Shown: one piece after another, positions 10,890 to 21,199 of the stretch | How positions within the stretch are numbered: the stretch's first letter is position 1 | Layout: each line of letters opens with the position of its first letter | From: Roseibium sp. TrichSKD4 | Lineage (GTDB): Bacteria > Pseudomonadota > Alphaproteobacteria > Rhizobiales > Stappiaceae | Reading direction: 5' to 3' | Length of the DNA stretch: 64,000 nucleotides | Assembly: GCF_000148725.1 (NCBI RefSeq) | Contig: NZ_GL476304.1 | Location: 62,001 to 126,000 of the forward strand | The notes under the pieces: model-generated | What the model was told of the DNA's origin: nothing | Seen by the model: the letters and a program-made list of their open reading frames with translations, nothing else | The model's database searches: none | Position numbers and translations under genes: made by a program

Positions 10890-12191
10890 ATGAGTGCAGA
10901 TAGTGCGGCAGCAGACACCGGGAGTGACCACGGAAAAGCGGTTCGCCCGTTCGCTCCCTTTGAATGGATGATTGCTGGCAGATATCTTCGTGCACGTCGG
11001 CGGGACACCTTCATTTCCGTGATTGCCGGATTTTCCTTTGCCGGCATCATGTTGGGGGTTGCGACCCTCATCATCGTCATGGCGGTGATGAACGGATTTC
11101 GTTCTGAATTGCTGGGCAAGATCTTGGGCATCAACGGCCACATGCTTGTGCAGCCGATTGATATGGCCCTGACCGATTATGACCCTGTAGCAAAGCGACT
11201 TGAGGGTGTGCCAGACGTGATCTCGGCCATCCCCTTCGTGGAAGGACAAGCGCTTGTCTCCGGTCCATCCGGAAACACCGGCGGGCTGGTCCGTGGCATG
11301 TCAGAGACTAATTTGCGCCGGGTGCCACTCGTCGCAGACAACATTAAGTCTGGTACTCTGGATGGGTTTGATGCGGGTGAGGGCATCGCAATCGGGTCCC
11401 GTATGGCGCAAAATCTCGGGCTCTTGCTCGGCGACAACATCACAATCATTTCGCCCAATGGCAATGTCACCCCTATGGGGGTAACACCCCGGGTGAAAAG
11501 CTATCCAATTACGGCAATCTTCGAGATTGGCATGAGCGAGTATGATGCGACTTTTGTATTCATGCCGCTCACCGAGGCACAGGGCTATTTCAATATGGAC
11601 GGCCGGGCGACTGGCATTGAAGTCTATATTGCGGACCCGGACCGTGTCGGTCAGATGGTCCCGATTATTGAAGATGCAGCTGATCGTCCAGCGTTCGTGA
11701 CAGATTGGCGTCAGCGCAACCAGACCTTCTTTTCTGCATTGGAAGTTGAGCGGAATGTGATGTTCATCATTCTGACGCTCATTGTTCTGGTGGCAGCGCT
11801 CAATATTATTTCCGGACTGATCATGCTGGTGAAGGACAAGGGACGGGACATCGCCATTCTCCGCACCATGGGGGCGAACCGGAATTCCATCATGCGGATT
11901 TTTCTGATTACCGGTGCCAGCATCGGTTTCGTTGGTACGCTCGCAGGGTTTTTCCTCGGACTGATCGTATGCTGGAATATCGAGAGCATTCGCCAGTTCG
12001 TGTCGTGGCTCACGTCTACCCAGCTATTCGACCCAACGCTGTATTTCCTTTCAAAACTCCCAGCGGAAATCGATAACGGGGAAACGATGACCGTTCTCCT
12101 GATGGCACTTGGTTTGTCGCTTGTTGCCACGCTTTATCCAGCTTGGCGGGCGGCTCGCCTCGATCCTGTTGAAGCGCTGAGGTACGAATAA
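10890..12191 (+). CDS. lolC: Lipoprotein-releasing ABC transporter permease (LolC/LolE family)
   Basis: Inner-membrane subunit of the Lol system that detaches outer-membrane lipoproteins and hands them to LolA. Four transmembrane helices: one near residues 45-70, then a large periplasmic MacB-like domain, then three at the C-terminus (about 290-315, 335-360, 395-415). The C-terminus YPAWRAARLDPVEALRYE is the classic LolC/E ending. There is one permease gene rather than a lolC plus lolE pair, so it is probably the homodimeric (LolF-like) version. The frame opens at a TTG at 10884; ATG 10890 is preferred. lolD starts directly after the stop. Confidence 0.92.
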   Translation: MSADSAAADTGSDHGKAVRPFAPFEWMIAGRYLRARRRDTFISVIAGFSFAGIMLGVATLIIVMAVMNGFRSELLGKILGINGHMLVQPIDMALTDYDPVAKRLEGVPDVISAIPFVEGQALVSGPSGNTGGLVRGMSETNLRRVPLVADNIKSGTLDGFDAGEGIAIGSRMAQNLGLLLGDNITIISPNGNVTPMGVTPRVKSYPITAIFEIGMSEYDATFVFMPLTEAQGYFNMDGRATGIEVYIADPDRVGQMVPIIEDAADRPAFVTDWRQRNQTFFSALEVERNVMFIILTLIVLVAALNIISGLIMLVKDKGRDIAILRTMGANRNSIMRIFLITGASIGFVGTLAGFFLGLIVCWNIESIRQFVSWLTSTQLFDPTLYFLSKLPAEIDNGETMTVLLMALGLSLVATLYPAWRAARLDPVEALRYE

Positions 12192-12923
12192 ATGAATGTC
12201 TCAGCTCCAACATCTTCCGAAGATGGTGTGCGCAGGCCTGAGCCACCTGTGTTGCAGCTTTCAAATGTGACCCGCACTTTTAATGAGGGCGGCGATAATG
12301 AACTGCATATTCTCAATGGTGCGAATTTGAGCCTTCAGGCTGGTGAAATGGTGGCGCTCGTTGCCCCATCCGGAACCGGGAAATCGACGCTGCTTCACAT
12401 CGCGGGACTGTTGGAGAAACCTGACAGCGGTGATGTGTTTGTAAGCGGTAAAAATTGCGCAGACCTCACGGATGATCAAAGAACGGCAATGCGTCGCAAT
12501 GACGTTGGTTTTGTTTATCAGTTCCATCATCTGCTTCCGGAATTTTCAGCACTTGAAAACATCATGATGCCGCAGATGATCCGAGGCCTTGATAAAAAGG
12601 TCGCCGCTGAACGGGCGCAAGAATTGCTGGAATATATGCGCATGGGACCCCGCTCGCAGCACCGTCCATCAGAACTGTCAGGCGGTGAACAGCAACGTGT
12701 TGCCATCGCACGCGCTGTCGCCAACGCACCGCGCATTTTGTTGCTGGACGAGCCGACCGGAAACCTCGATCCGCAAACGGCTAATTATGTGTTCGAGGCG
12801 TTGCAGGCGCTTATTCGTGCCTCCGGAGTGGCAACCCTTTTTGCGACCCACAATCTGGAACTTGCAGGCCGCATGAACCGGTGCATTACGCTGGATGCCG
12901 GTCTCGTCAAACCAATGCGCTGA
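12192..12923 (+). CDS. lolD: Lipoprotein-releasing ABC transporter ATPase LolD
   Basis: ATPase that powers lipoprotein release. Walker [10 protein letters not shown] is at residues 58-66, the signature LSGGEQQRV at 162-170, and Walker [13 protein letters not shown] at 182-193, with the H-loop His in FATHNLEL. The 243-residue protein begins immediately after the permease stop codon (TAAATG), so the two are co-translated in a fixed ratio. Confidence 0.95.
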   Translation: MNVSAPTSSEDGVRRPEPPVLQLSNVTRTFNEGGDNELHILNGANLSLQAGEMVALVAPSGTGKSTLLHIAGLLEKPDSGDVFVSGKNCADLTDDQRTAMRRNDVGFVYQFHHLLPEFSALENIMMPQMIRGLDKKVAAERAQELLEYMRMGPRSQHRPSELSGGEQQRVAIARAVANAPRILLLDEPTGNLDPQTANYVFEALQALIRASGVATLFATHNLELAGRMNRCITLDAGLVKPMR

Positions 12924-13049
12924 TCTCCCTTGCTGGAAAAGAATAAAACTGGCCTCTGACGGCTAGGATAGGAAAAAGAACAGAAAGGGATTGTAAAAAG
13001 AACAAAGATAGTACATATTGGCGCTACAGTTTGTGCCTAGGAGGTTGAG

Positions 13050-13148
13050 ATGGTGCATTTCGCTCGTGATGTTGCTGCCTTTGGTTCTTTGGTTGCTTTT
13101 TGTGCAACCGTCGCCGTGTGGGGTGATGTGATCCTCGGCGTGGTCTGA
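13050..13148 (+). CDS. Small hydrophobic ORF between lolD and dnaE (32 aa)
   Basis: A 32-codon frame starting ATG at 13050, five bases after a strong Shine-Dalgarno (TAGGAGG, 13038-13044), and ending TGA at 13146-13148. The peptide begins MVHFARDVAAFGSLVAF and has one hydrophobic helix followed by a Trp-Gly-Asp turn and a hydrophobic end. It is the only plausible gene in the 361-base lolD-dnaE gap. I recall similar tiny ORFs at this place in related genomes but cannot search. Function unknown; possibly a single-pass membrane peptide. Confidence 0.5.
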   Translation: MVHFARDVAAFGSLVAFCATVAVWGDVILGVV

Positions 13149-13284
13149 GACTTTTTGATCTGTCTTTCGGGTTATAGCGATATATCGAAAAAACAGCGGG
13201 GACAGTCCTTTGCCCCCACTCGACATCGGCGCTTAGCATTGGTTCATTCACTTGAACTGAATCCAGAGCGCAGGTTGGCAGAAA

Positions 13285-16200
13285 ATGACAGGCAACGAGA
13301 TTGCTGAGGCGAGTGGTGGGGCGGCTTCGGCAGGTCCAGGGTTCGTCCACTTGCGGGTTCATTCTGCGCTCTCCTTGCTTGAGGGTGCTTTGCCGATCAA
13401 GAAGCTGCTTGATCTTGCCAAGTCAGATAATCAGCCGGCGCTTGGAATTACGGACACAGGCAATCTCTTTGGCGCGCAGGAGTTTTCTGCCAAGGCCTGG
13501 GGAAGTGGCATTCAACCCATCATCGGCTGCCAACTCGCCATTCATTTCAGTGATGACGTAGAGCCTGAACGAAAAGGCGAATTGCCTCTTTGTCATGTTG
13601 TCGTCATCGCCATGGATGAAGTGGGGTACGGCAATCTTATGGAGCTGACGTCCAGAGCGTTTCTGGACACCGACACAGGGCTCCTGCCTCACGTGAGCGC
13701 GGAGTACCTGGCAAGTCACAGTGATGGCGTGATCTTGCTGTCCGGCGGCGTAAGTGGCCCGCTTGGCAAAGCACTTTTGACGGGGAACAAAAAGGCTGCC
13801 CGCGAGCGCTTGCAGTTTCTAGCCAAAGCTTTCTCAGATCGCTTCTATATCGAAATCCAGCGACACGGCATGGAAGCGGAACGCAAGACGGAATCTGCAT
13901 TCCTTGATCTTGCCTATGAGTTCAATCTTCCGGTCGTTGCAACGAACGAAGCCTTTTTTCCCGCCCGGGAAGATTATGAGGCGCATGATGCCTTGATCTG
14001 CATTTCAGAAGGCCGTGTGCTAATTGAGGACGATCGCCGCCGTCTAACGCCAGAGCATTATTTCAAGACTCGTGCGGAGATGGTCGACCTGTTCTCCGAC
14101 CTTCCCGAGGCGCTGCAGTCGACACTCGAAATTGCGCGGCGCTGTTCCTACCGTCCGTTGCGCCGCGATCCGATCTTGCCGCGATTTGCTGGCGCAGACG
14201 CCGATCCCGAAGAGGCAGAACGCGCGGAGGCGGAAGAGCTGAAGCGGCAAGCGCGTGAGGGCCTTCAGGCACGACTCGATGCTCATGGACTCGCTCCCGG
14301 CCTTGAAGAAAAGGACTACTGGGACCGGCTGGACTATGAGACCGGCATCATCGAACGGATGAAATTTCCCGGTTACTTCCTGATCGTTGCAGACTTCATC
14401 AAATGGGCCAAAGCACAGGACATCCCGGTCGGGCCGGGCCGTGGTTCGGGTGCTGGCTCGCTGGTGGCGTGGTCGCTTACCATTACCGATCTGGACCCGA
14501 TGCGCTTTTCGCTTCTTTTCGAGCGCTTTCTCAATCCCGAACGTGTCTCCATGCCGGACTTTGACATCGATTTTTGTCAAACGCGCCGGGAAGAGGTCAT
14601 TCGCTACGTTCAGGAGAAATATGGGCGCAAGCAGGTAGCACAGATTATTACCTTCGGGTCTTTGCAGGCCCGTGCGGTTTTGCGGGATGTTGGCCGCGTC
14701 TTGCAAATGCCATACGGGCAGGTGGACCGGCTATGTAAACTGGTGCCAGCCAACCCGGCCAATCCGGTGACATTGGGTCAGGCAATTGACGAAGAACCGC
14801 GTCTGCGCGAAGCCGCCAAAGAAGAGGAAATCGTCGATCGCCTTTTGAAAATGGCGCAAAAGCTTGAAGGGCTCTATCGCCATGCCTCGACCCACGCCGC
14901 CGGGGTGGTGATCGGGGACCGACCGCTGGAGCAACTGGTTCCGCTTTATCGAGACCCTCGCTCCGACATGCCAGTCGCGCAGTTCAACATGAAAATGGTT
15001 GAAGATGCAGGGCTGGTGAAGTTCGACTTCTTGGGTCTGAAGACACTCACGGTCATTGATACGGCGGTCAAACTGATTGAGCGGCGAGCTGAGAAGATTG
15101 ACGTGGCGGGTCTACCGATTGATGACAAGCCGACTTATGAGCTGCTTGCGCGCGGTGAAACCTTTGGCGTCTTCCAGTTGGAAAGTCAGGGCATGCGCCG
15201 CGCCATTGCCGGGATGAAGCCGGACCGCTTTGAGGATATCATTGCGCTGGTGGCGCTGTATCGTCCAGGTCCAATGGAGAACATTCCAGTCTATAACGCG
15301 GTTAAGCATGGCGAACAGGAAATGGACTGCCTGCATCCGCTTTTGGAGCCGATCCTCAGTGAGACCAACGGCATCATTGTTTATCAGGAACAGGTGATGC
15401 AGATCGCGCAGGTCCTGTCCGGCTATTCCCTCGGCGAGGCGGATCTTCTACGCCGCGCGATGGGTAAGAAAATTGCCGCTGAGATGGAAATTCAGCGCGC
15501 ACGCTTTGTTGATGGTGCTGTGGAACGAGGGATCAACAAGGGGCAGGCGGGAACCATCTTCGACCTTGTGGCGAAATTTGCGAACTATGGCTTCAACAAG
15601 TCCCACGCCGCAGCCTATGCGTTGGTTTCCTATCATACAGCATGGCTCAAGGCGAACTTCCCGGTAGAGTTCATGGCGGCGTCCATGACCCTTGATATGG
15701 GCAATACAGAAAAGCTGGGTGACTTCCGCCAAGAAGCGCGGCGCATGAAAATTGATGTGGTGCCGCCATCAATCAACAAGAGCCAAGTCTATTTCGATGT
15801 GGCCGACGGCAAGATCCTTTATGCCATGGGCGCAATCAAGGGCGTCGGTGAACAGGCGGTTGAGCACATCGTTGAAGTGCGCGGCGACACGCCTTTCAAG
15901 AGACTTGGTGATTTTGCCCGTAGAATTTCACCGAAGTTCCTGAACAAGCGTACGCTTGAGAACCTTGTCTGTGCTGGTGCGTTTGATGAGCTGGAGCCAT
16001 CACGCGCCCGTGTATTGGAAGGTTTGGACAGGGTGATGGGGCTGGCGCAGCGCACGGAAGAAAACGCCGCTATTGGGCAAAATGAACTGTTTGGCGGCGG
16101 GGGCGAGCAGGAACTGCAGCTCCCGGAAGTGCATGGCTGGACGGCAGAAGAAAAACTGCAACGCGAACACAATGCGATTGGCTTTTACCTCTCCGCACAC

Positions 16201-16764
16201 CCATTGGACGAATACACAAACCTTCTAGAGAAAATGCGCGTTCAGCAATGGGCGCCTTTCGCAGAAGCGGTCAAGAAGGGCGCATCGAATGGACGCCTTG
16301 CCGGCACCGTAATCTCGAGGCAAGAGCGGAAGACAAAAACAGGTAATCGCATGGGCATCGTACGCCTGTCTGATTCCACGGGCCAGTTTGAAGGCCTGTT
16401 GTTCAAGGAGAAGCTCGAGCAGTTCCGCGATGCTCTGGAGCCGGGACGGTCTGTGGTTCTGCTCGTCGGGGCCGACATGCGCGACGATAAACCTTCGATT
16501 CGCATAGAACAAGTCGACCCGATCGACAAGGTCGCTGCCAATCTGCAGAAGTCGATGATGGTCTTCTTGCGAGACGAACGGCCTGTCGAAAGCCTTGTTC
16601 GCCACTTGAAGGTGCGCGGGGAGGGCAACGTCACCGTGATCGTCCAGCTGGACCGTGGGCAAAGAGAAGTCGAGGTCAAGCTCCCCGGTCGTTACCGCCT
16701 TTCTCCAGAAATTGCTGGTGCGCTAAAGGCCGTTCCAGGCGTCATGGACGTGCAAATGGCATAA
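13285..16764 (+). CDS. dnaE: DNA polymerase III subunit alpha
   Basis: Catalytic subunit of the replicative polymerase, 1159 residues. It has an N-terminal PHP domain (HLRVHSALSLLEGALPI near residue 23) and a C-family polymerase palm with the catalytic aspartates in MPDFDIDFC near residue 425. The PGRGSGAGSLVAW motif (about 384-396) precedes it. The fingers domain holds YQEQVMQIA, a helix-hairpin-helix region lies near 850-890, and an OB fold near 1000-1075. Start ATG 13285; a weak promoter is expected in the upstream gap that also holds the small ORF. Confidence 0.97.
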   Translation: MTGNEIAEASGGAASAGPGFVHLRVHSALSLLEGALPIKKLLDLAKSDNQPALGITDTGNLFGAQEFSAKAWGSGIQPIIGCQLAIHFSDDVEPERKGELPLCHVVVIAMDEVGYGNLMELTSRAFLDTDTGLLPHVSAEYLASHSDGVILLSGGVSGPLGKALLTGNKKAARERLQFLAKAFSDRFYIEIQRHGMEAERKTESAFLDLAYEFNLPVVATNEAFFPAREDYEAHDALICISEGRVLIEDDRRRLTPEHYFKTRAEMVDLFSDLPEALQSTLEIARRCSYRPLRRDPILPRFAGADADPEEAERAEAEELKRQAREGLQARLDAHGLAPGLEEKDYWDRLDYETGIIERMKFPGYFLIVADFIKWAKAQDIPVGPGRGSGAGSLVAWSLTITDLDPMRFSLLFERFLNPERVSMPDFDIDFCQTRREEVIRYVQEKYGRKQVAQIITFGSLQARAVLRDVGRVLQMPYGQVDRLCKLVPANPANPVTLGQAIDEEPRLREAAKEEEIVDRLLKMAQKLEGLYRHASTHAAGVVIGDRPLEQLVPLYRDPRSDMPVAQFNMKMVEDAGLVKFDFLGLKTLTVIDTAVKLIERRAEKIDVAGLPIDDKPTYELLARGETFGVFQLESQGMRRAIAGMKPDRFEDIIALVALYRPGPMENIPVYNAVKHGEQEMDCLHPLLEPILSETNGIIVYQEQVMQIAQVLSGYSLGEADLLRRAMGKKIAAEMEIQRARFVDGAVERGINKGQAGTIFDLVAKFANYGFNKSHAAAYALVSYHTAWLKANFPVEFMAASMTLDMGNTEKLGDFRQEARRMKIDVVPPSINKSQVYFDVADGKILYAMGAIKGVGEQAVEHIVEVRGDTPFKRLGDFARRISPKFLNKRTLENLVCAGAFDELEPSRARVLEGLDRVMGLAQRTEENAAIGQNELFGGGGEQELQLPEVHGWTAEEKLQREHNAIGFYLSAHPLDEYTNLLEKMRVQQWAPFAEAVKKGASNGRLAGTVISRQERKTKTGNRMGIVRLSDSTGQFEGLLFKEKLEQFRDALEPGRSVVLLVGADMRDDKPSIRIEQVDPIDKVAANLQKSMMVFLRDERPVESLVRHLKVRGEGNVTVIVQLDRGQREVEVKLPGRYRLSPEIAGALKAVPGVMDVQMA

Positions 16765-16843
16765 TTACACTGTCCAGTATGGGTGTGAGGTTCAGTTGGT
16801 CACGCTCGGCCGTGAAATTGTCTTGGCTTTCTCCTCCCGGGGC

Positions 16844-16872
16844 TTGCGCTTTCGAAGGCAGCCCACTATAAG
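16844..16872 (+). promoter_or_regulatory. Candidate promoter for rpsB-tsf
   Basis: TTGCGC (16844-16849), a 17-base spacer and TATAAG (16867-16872), a good sigma-70-type pair. Transcription would start near 16880, giving a leader of about 130 nt before rpsB that could carry feedback control by S2. Confidence 0.55.
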
Positions 16873-17012
16873 GCGCGCATTCCACACGCGAAGGGTGGAC
16901 CCTGAGCTTATCGGTGTGTCCTTCCGGTGATGACAAGACCATTCCTTGATTGTGTCGGCATCATTCACATCCCCCTCGCGGAGGTAAAACCGGAAAACGC
17001 AGGAGTTAAGGC

Positions 17013-17804
17013 ATGGCATTGCCTGATTTTTCTATGCGTCAGCTGCTGGAAGCTGGCGTACACTTTGGTCACCAAAAGCACCGCTGGAACCCACGCATGG
17101 GCCAGTACATTTTTGGAGTTCGTAACGACGTTCACATCCTCGACCTGTCTCAGACAGTTCCGCTTCTTCACCAAGCTCTGAAAGCTGTGAGCGACACAGT
17201 CGCTGGCGGTGGCCGCGTTCTGATCGTTGGTACCAAGCGTCAGGCTCAGGAAGCTGTTGCAAGCGGTGCGCGCAACTCTGCGCAGTACTTCGTCAACGCT
17301 CGCTGGCTCGGCGGCATGCTGACAAACTGGAAAACCATTTCCCAGTCCATTCAGCGCCTTCGCAAGCTGGAAGAAACGCTGAACTCTGATCAGGCAAACG
17401 CTCTGACCAAGAAAGAGCGCCTGTTCATGGACCGTGAGCGTGAAAAGCTTGAGCGGAACCTTGGCGGTATCAAGGACATGGGCGGTATCCCGGACCTTCT
17501 GTTCGTGATCGACACCAACCGTGAAGCCATCGCTATTCAGGAAGCTCGTCGTCTTGGTATCCCGGTTGCGGCGATCCTCGACACGAACTCCAATCCGTAC
17601 GGTATCACTTACCCAGTTCCGGGCAACGATGATGCGGGCCGCGCAATCGCACTTTACTGTGACCTGATCGCACGCGCTGCAATCGACGGCATCTCCCGCG
17701 CGCAATGCGCTGCTGGTGTTGACGTCGGTGCTAGCGAAGAAGCGCCGGTCGAAGAAGCGCTTGTTGAAGCTGCAGAAGCTCCGGCAGACGCTGCACAAGC
17801 TTAA
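17013..17804 (+). CDS. rpsB: 30S ribosomal protein S2
   Basis: Essential S2 protein of the small ribosomal subunit, 263 residues. The N-terminus [20 protein letters not shown] and the internal [18 protein letters not shown] and [19 protein letters not shown] blocks are diagnostic. A C-terminal acidic, Ala/Glu-rich tail (about residues 235-263) extends past the usual core, as is common in alphaproteobacteria. RBS AGGAG sits 8-12 bases before the ATG. The tsf gene follows after 151 bases. Confidence 0.98.
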   Translation: MALPDFSMRQLLEAGVHFGHQKHRWNPRMGQYIFGVRNDVHILDLSQTVPLLHQALKAVSDTVAGGGRVLIVGTKRQAQEAVASGARNSAQYFVNARWLGGMLTNWKTISQSIQRLRKLEETLNSDQANALTKKERLFMDREREKLERNLGGIKDMGGIPDLLFVIDTNREAIAIQEARRLGIPVAAILDTNSNPYGITYPVPGNDDAGRAIALYCDLIARAAIDGISRAQCAAGVDVGASEEAPVEEALVEAAEAPADAAQA

Positions 17805-17813
17805 GGTGGTCTA

Positions 17814-17838
17814 CGGCGCAAGAAACTATCTTGCGCCG
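17814..17838 (+). promoter_or_regulatory. rpsB-tsf intergenic hairpin
   Basis: A perfect 10-bp stem, CGGCGCAAGA / TCTTGCGCCG, with a 5-base AACTA loop and no T-tract. It may act as a partial attenuator, a processing site or 3'-end stabiliser that sets the S2 to EF-Ts ratio. Confidence 0.6.
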
Positions 17839-17955
17839 CGACAACCTGTTGAAGACTTGCAAGGGATGGCGGTTTGTTGTCGTCCCGTCATCAAGACGCG
17901 GAAGCCCGTCGGCTAAACCGTTCTAATCTTATAACTCCCATTCACGAGGCGATCG

Positions 17956-18873
17956 ATGAGCATTACCGCTGCCATGGTGAAAGAGCTCCGCGAAAAATCC
18001 GGCGCGGGCATGATGGACTGCAAAACCGCTCTCACAGAGAGCGGCGGCGACATGGAGGCAGCTGTTGACTGGCTCCGCACAAAAGGACTTGCAAAGGCTG
18101 CCAAGAAGGCTGGCCGTGTTGCAGCCGAGGGGCTTGTTGGTGTTGCAGCTGACGGCGCAAAAGCTGCCGTGATTGAGCTGAACTCCGAAACAGACTTTGT
18201 TGCCCGTAACGAAGGGTTTCAGGACCTTGTTGCCAATGTTGCGAAGGTTGCCCTCGGCACCGACGGCTCAATCGAAGCTGTGAACGCTGCTGATCTTGGT
18301 GGCAAGCCTGTAACCGATGCCGTTACCGATGCCATTGCCACAATCGGCGAGAACATGGGCCTGCGTCGCACAGCGGTTCTGTCTGTTAATGACGGTGTTG
18401 TTGCCTCTTATATCCACGGCGCTGTTAAAGACGGTCTTGGTAAAATTGGCGTACTTGTCGGGCTGGAGTCATCCGGTGATAAAGACAAAGTCGGCGCTCT
18501 TGGCCGCCAAATCGCAATGCACGTTGCTGCAACCAGCCCGCTCGCTCTGAACACAGATGAGCTGGATCCGGCTGTTGTTGATCGTGAGCGTCAGGTCTTC
18601 GTTGAACAGGCTCGCGAATCCGGAAAGCCGGAAAACATCATCGAAAAGATGGTGGAAGGCCGTTTGCGCAAATTCTACGAGGAAGTTACCCTCGTCAAAC
18701 AGGCGTTTGTGATCAACCCGGACAACACTGTCGAGCAAGCTGTTGAGGCTCTGGCAAAAGAACTGGGTACTGAAGTCAAGCTGACCGGTTTCGTCCGTTT
18801 CGCCCTTGGAGAGGGGATTGAAAAGGAAGAACAGGATTTTGCGGCCGAAGTGGCCGCTGCCACAGGGCAGTAA
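17956..18873 (+). CDS. tsf: Translation elongation factor Ts
   Basis: Guanine nucleotide exchange factor for EF-Tu, 305 residues. The N-terminal UBA-like domain ([19 protein letters not shown]) and the catalytic TDFVARNE motif at about residues 78-85 are present. The C-terminal core holds the second EF-Tu-contacting subdomain. It ends at 18873, and a strong terminator begins ten bases later, so rpsB-tsf form one unit. Confidence 0.97.
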   Translation: MSITAAMVKELREKSGAGMMDCKTALTESGGDMEAAVDWLRTKGLAKAAKKAGRVAAEGLVGVAADGAKAAVIELNSETDFVARNEGFQDLVANVAKVALGTDGSIEAVNAADLGGKPVTDAVTDAIATIGENMGLRRTAVLSVNDGVVASYIHGAVKDGLGKIGVLVGLESSGDKDKVGALGRQIAMHVAATSPLALNTDELDPAVVDRERQVFVEQARESGKPENIIEKMVEGRLRKFYEEVTLVKQAFVINPDNTVEQAVEALAKELGTEVKLTGFVRFALGEGIEKEEQDFAAEVAAATGQ

Positions 18874-18882
18874 CTTCCCAAG

Positions 18883-18912
18883 AAAGCGCCGGCATCGTCC
18901 GGCGCTTTTTTT
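18883..18912 (+). terminator. Rho-independent terminator after tsf
   Basis: A stem of about 10 bp, AAAGCGCCGG / CCGGCGCTTT, a 6-base CATCGT loop, then a T-tract of seven. Confidence 0.92.
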
Positions 18913-18947
18913 ATGAGAGACCTTTAACAACTGACCAGGGTGCCGCC

Positions 18948-19667
18948 ATGTCCCAACCTTTGCGCTGGAAACGTATTCTCCTCAAATTGTCCGGGGAGGC
19001 TCTTATGGGATCCCAATCCTTCGGGATTGACCCAATGATTGTTCAGCGCATAGCTAAGGAAATTGCCGACGCGGTCGCCCTTGGGGCACAAGTAGGCATC
19101 GTTGTGGGTGGCGGTAACATCTTCCGCGGTGTGGCTGTGGCTGCCAAGGGCGGAAACCGGGTAACCGGTGACCACATGGGCATGCTGGCCACGATCATGA
19201 ACAGTCTGACCATTGCTGACGCCCTTCGTCGGCTGAAGGTGCAGGCGCGTGTCTTGTCTGCTGTCGCGGTGCCTTCCATTTGTGAAACTTTTTCCCAGCG
19301 CGTTGCTGATCGATACATGGAAGATGGTGAAGTAATTGTCTTCGCAGGCGGCACGGGCAACCCGTTCTTTACGACAGACAGCGGTGCAGCACTTCGTGCC
19401 GCCGAAATGAAATGCGATGCGTTTTTGAAAGGCACACAGGTCGACGGCATTTATTCGGAAGACCCGAAGGTCAACCCTGATGCCGAGCGCTATGATGAAC
19501 TGACATTCGATGACATCATCCAGCGCAATTTGAAGGTTATGGACACAACTGCGATTGCCCTTGCGCGTGACAATGATATTCCGGTTGTTGTGTTCTCAAT
19601 CCACACCCCCGGTGCGCTTGTAAGTGTATTGCAGGAAACCGGCACATACACAGTTGTGGGTGCTTGA
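18948..19667 (+). CDS. pyrH: UMP kinase
   Basis: Phosphorylates UMP to UDP. It is an amino-acid-kinase-fold enzyme of 239 residues with WKRILLKLSGEAL at the start (Lys-Leu-Ser-Gly, phosphate binding), GIVVGGGNIFRG at about 45-56 and the FAGGTGNPFFTTDSGA nucleotide segment near 130-145. It begins the pyrH-frr-uppS-cdsA-dxr-rseP-bamA group, only 36 bases after the tsf terminator, so its promoter either overlaps the terminator or depends on read-through. Confidence 0.97.
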   Translation: MSQPLRWKRILLKLSGEALMGSQSFGIDPMIVQRIAKEIADAVALGAQVGIVVGGGNIFRGVAVAAKGGNRVTGDHMGMLATIMNSLTIADALRRLKVQARVLSAVAVPSICETFSQRVADRYMEDGEVIVFAGGTGNPFFTTDSGAALRAAEMKCDAFLKGTQVDGIYSEDPKVNPDAERYDELTFDDIIQRNLKVMDTTAIALARDNDIPVVVFSIHTPGALVSVLQETGTYTVVGA

Positions 19668-19776
19668 TAATATCGGCAATTAGGAGACACAGACCTCTTG
19701 TGTTTCGCGCAAAGTGTGCGATTTTGACCGCCACTCAAAATGTCGGGCCGCCAAGAAAAATATAGTGAGGACAAAT

Positions 19777-20340
19777 ATGTCGGTTGAAGGTGTAGATCTG
19801 GACGATCTGTCGCGTCGCATGCAAGGCGCATTGTCTGTTCTGAAAACCGAATTCTCAGGTCTTCGGACAGGGCGCGCATCTGCAAGCATGTTGGATCCAA
19901 TCTCGGTTGATGCCTATGGCCAATCCATGCCGTTGAACCAGGTCGGCACAGTCAATGTTCCCGAACCTCGCATGGTTGCGATCCAGGTTTGGGATAAGGG
20001 AATGGTCTCCGCTGTTGAAAAAGCGATCCGCGAATCCAATCTTGGTCTCAACCCTGTTGTCGACGGTCAGTTGCTCCGTTTGCCAATCCCTGAACTCAAT
20101 CAGGAACGCCGTCAGGAATTGATCAAGGTTGCGCATAAATATGCCGAACAAGCCAAGGTCGCTATTCGCCACGTGCGTCGTGATGGCATGGACACCGCAA
20201 AAAAGGCGGAAAAAGACGGCGATATTTCACAAGATGACCTTCATGTCGCCTCAGACGAAGTGCAAAAACTGACGGACGCCAAGATCGCGGAAGTCGACAC
20301 CATGCTTGCGAAAAAGGAACAGGAAATCTCGCAGGTCTGA
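19777..20340 (+). CDS. frr: Ribosome recycling factor
   Basis: Splits post-termination ribosomes together with EF-G. The start ATG 19777 follows the RBS GTGAGGA (19765-19771) and gives 187 residues, the family length; the open frame extends 21 codons further upstream without an RBS. The [14 protein letters not shown] block (about residues 28-41) and the long C-terminal helix pair ([14 protein letters not shown]) are typical. Confidence 0.96.
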   Translation: MSVEGVDLDDLSRRMQGALSVLKTEFSGLRTGRASASMLDPISVDAYGQSMPLNQVGTVNVPEPRMVAIQVWDKGMVSAVEKAIRESNLGLNPVVDGQLLRLPIPELNQERRQELIKVAHKYAEQAKVAIRHVRRDGMDTAKKAEKDGDISQDDLHVASDEVQKLTDAKIAEVDTMLAKKEQEISQV

Positions 20341-20372
20341 TCGACCCGATTTGACCAACGAGTGGGGAAGCA

Positions 20373-21140
20373 ATGACAGCCCGTCCAGAACGCATTCAGG
20401 ATGTATCGCAAGCGGCAGGGGAGGAGCGCCCTCTGCCGAAGCATGTGGCATTCATCATGGATGGCAATGGACGATGGGCGAAGTCGCGCGGCCTCGCGCG
20501 CACCGAAGGGCACCGGCGTGGTCTTGAAGCGCTGCGCGGTGTTGTCCGTCACGCGGGTAAAATTGGCGTTGAGGTGGTGACCTTCTTCAGCTTCTCTTCT
20601 GAAAATTGGCGTCGCCCTCAGCAGGAAGTCAGTTTCCTGATGACCTTGCTGCGCAGGTTTATGCAGCGAGATCTTTCAGAGCTTCACGAAGCCAATGTGC
20701 GAATTCGGATTATTGGCGAACGAGAGGATCTGGAACCGGGGATCCGTAGCCTTTTGGAAGAAGCCGAAAGTCTAACAAAAGACAACACGGGGCTCACACT
20801 CGTTGTTGCCTTTAATTACGGTAGCCGTGATGAGATCGTCCGGGCAGCTCGCAAATTGAGCCTGAAGGTTGCGGCTGGCGAACTAACAGCGGATCAAATC
20901 ACAGAAGACGCAGTGAGCGAAGCGCTCGACACCTCCGGTTTGCCTGATCCCGATTTGTTGATCCGCACCAGTGGTGAAATTCGGCTATCCAATTTCTTGT
21001 TGTGGCAATCTGCATACACAGAGTTTCACTTCTCTCCGTTGAACTGGCCAGATTTTGACGAAACCGCCTTTGATCGAGCGATTGCAGATTACTGCGGCCG
21101 TGATCGCCGATTTGGCGGGCTTTCTGCTAAAGTCGTTTAA
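20373..21140 (+). CDS. uppS: Undecaprenyl diphosphate synthase
   Basis: Cis-prenyltransferase that makes the C55 carrier lipid for peptidoglycan and O-antigen. The catalytic Asp30 is in HVAFIMDGNGRWAKSRG, and the Mg/diphosphate site RTSGEIRLSNFLLWQSAYTEF is at about 195-215. The 255-residue protein is followed by cdsA after about 60 bases. Confidence 0.96.
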   Translation: MTARPERIQDVSQAAGEERPLPKHVAFIMDGNGRWAKSRGLARTEGHRRGLEALRGVVRHAGKIGVEVVTFFSFSSENWRRPQQEVSFLMTLLRRFMQRDLSELHEANVRIRIIGEREDLEPGIRSLLEEAESLTKDNTGLTLVVAFNYGSRDEIVRAARKLSLKVAAGELTADQITEDAVSEALDTSGLPDPDLLIRTSGEIRLSNFLLWQSAYTEFHFSPLNWPDFDETAFDRAIADYCGRDRRFGGLSAKVV

Positions 21141-21199
21141 AACGCACCTCACAAGGATACGGACCGCTGACCAGCCAAACGGATACCCCGCCGAAAAAA

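Noticed and set aside
16965-17798. 277-codon minus-strand open frame opposite rpsB
   Set aside because: Rides on the codon bias of rpsB; no RBS or domain pattern, and rpsB is unmistakable.
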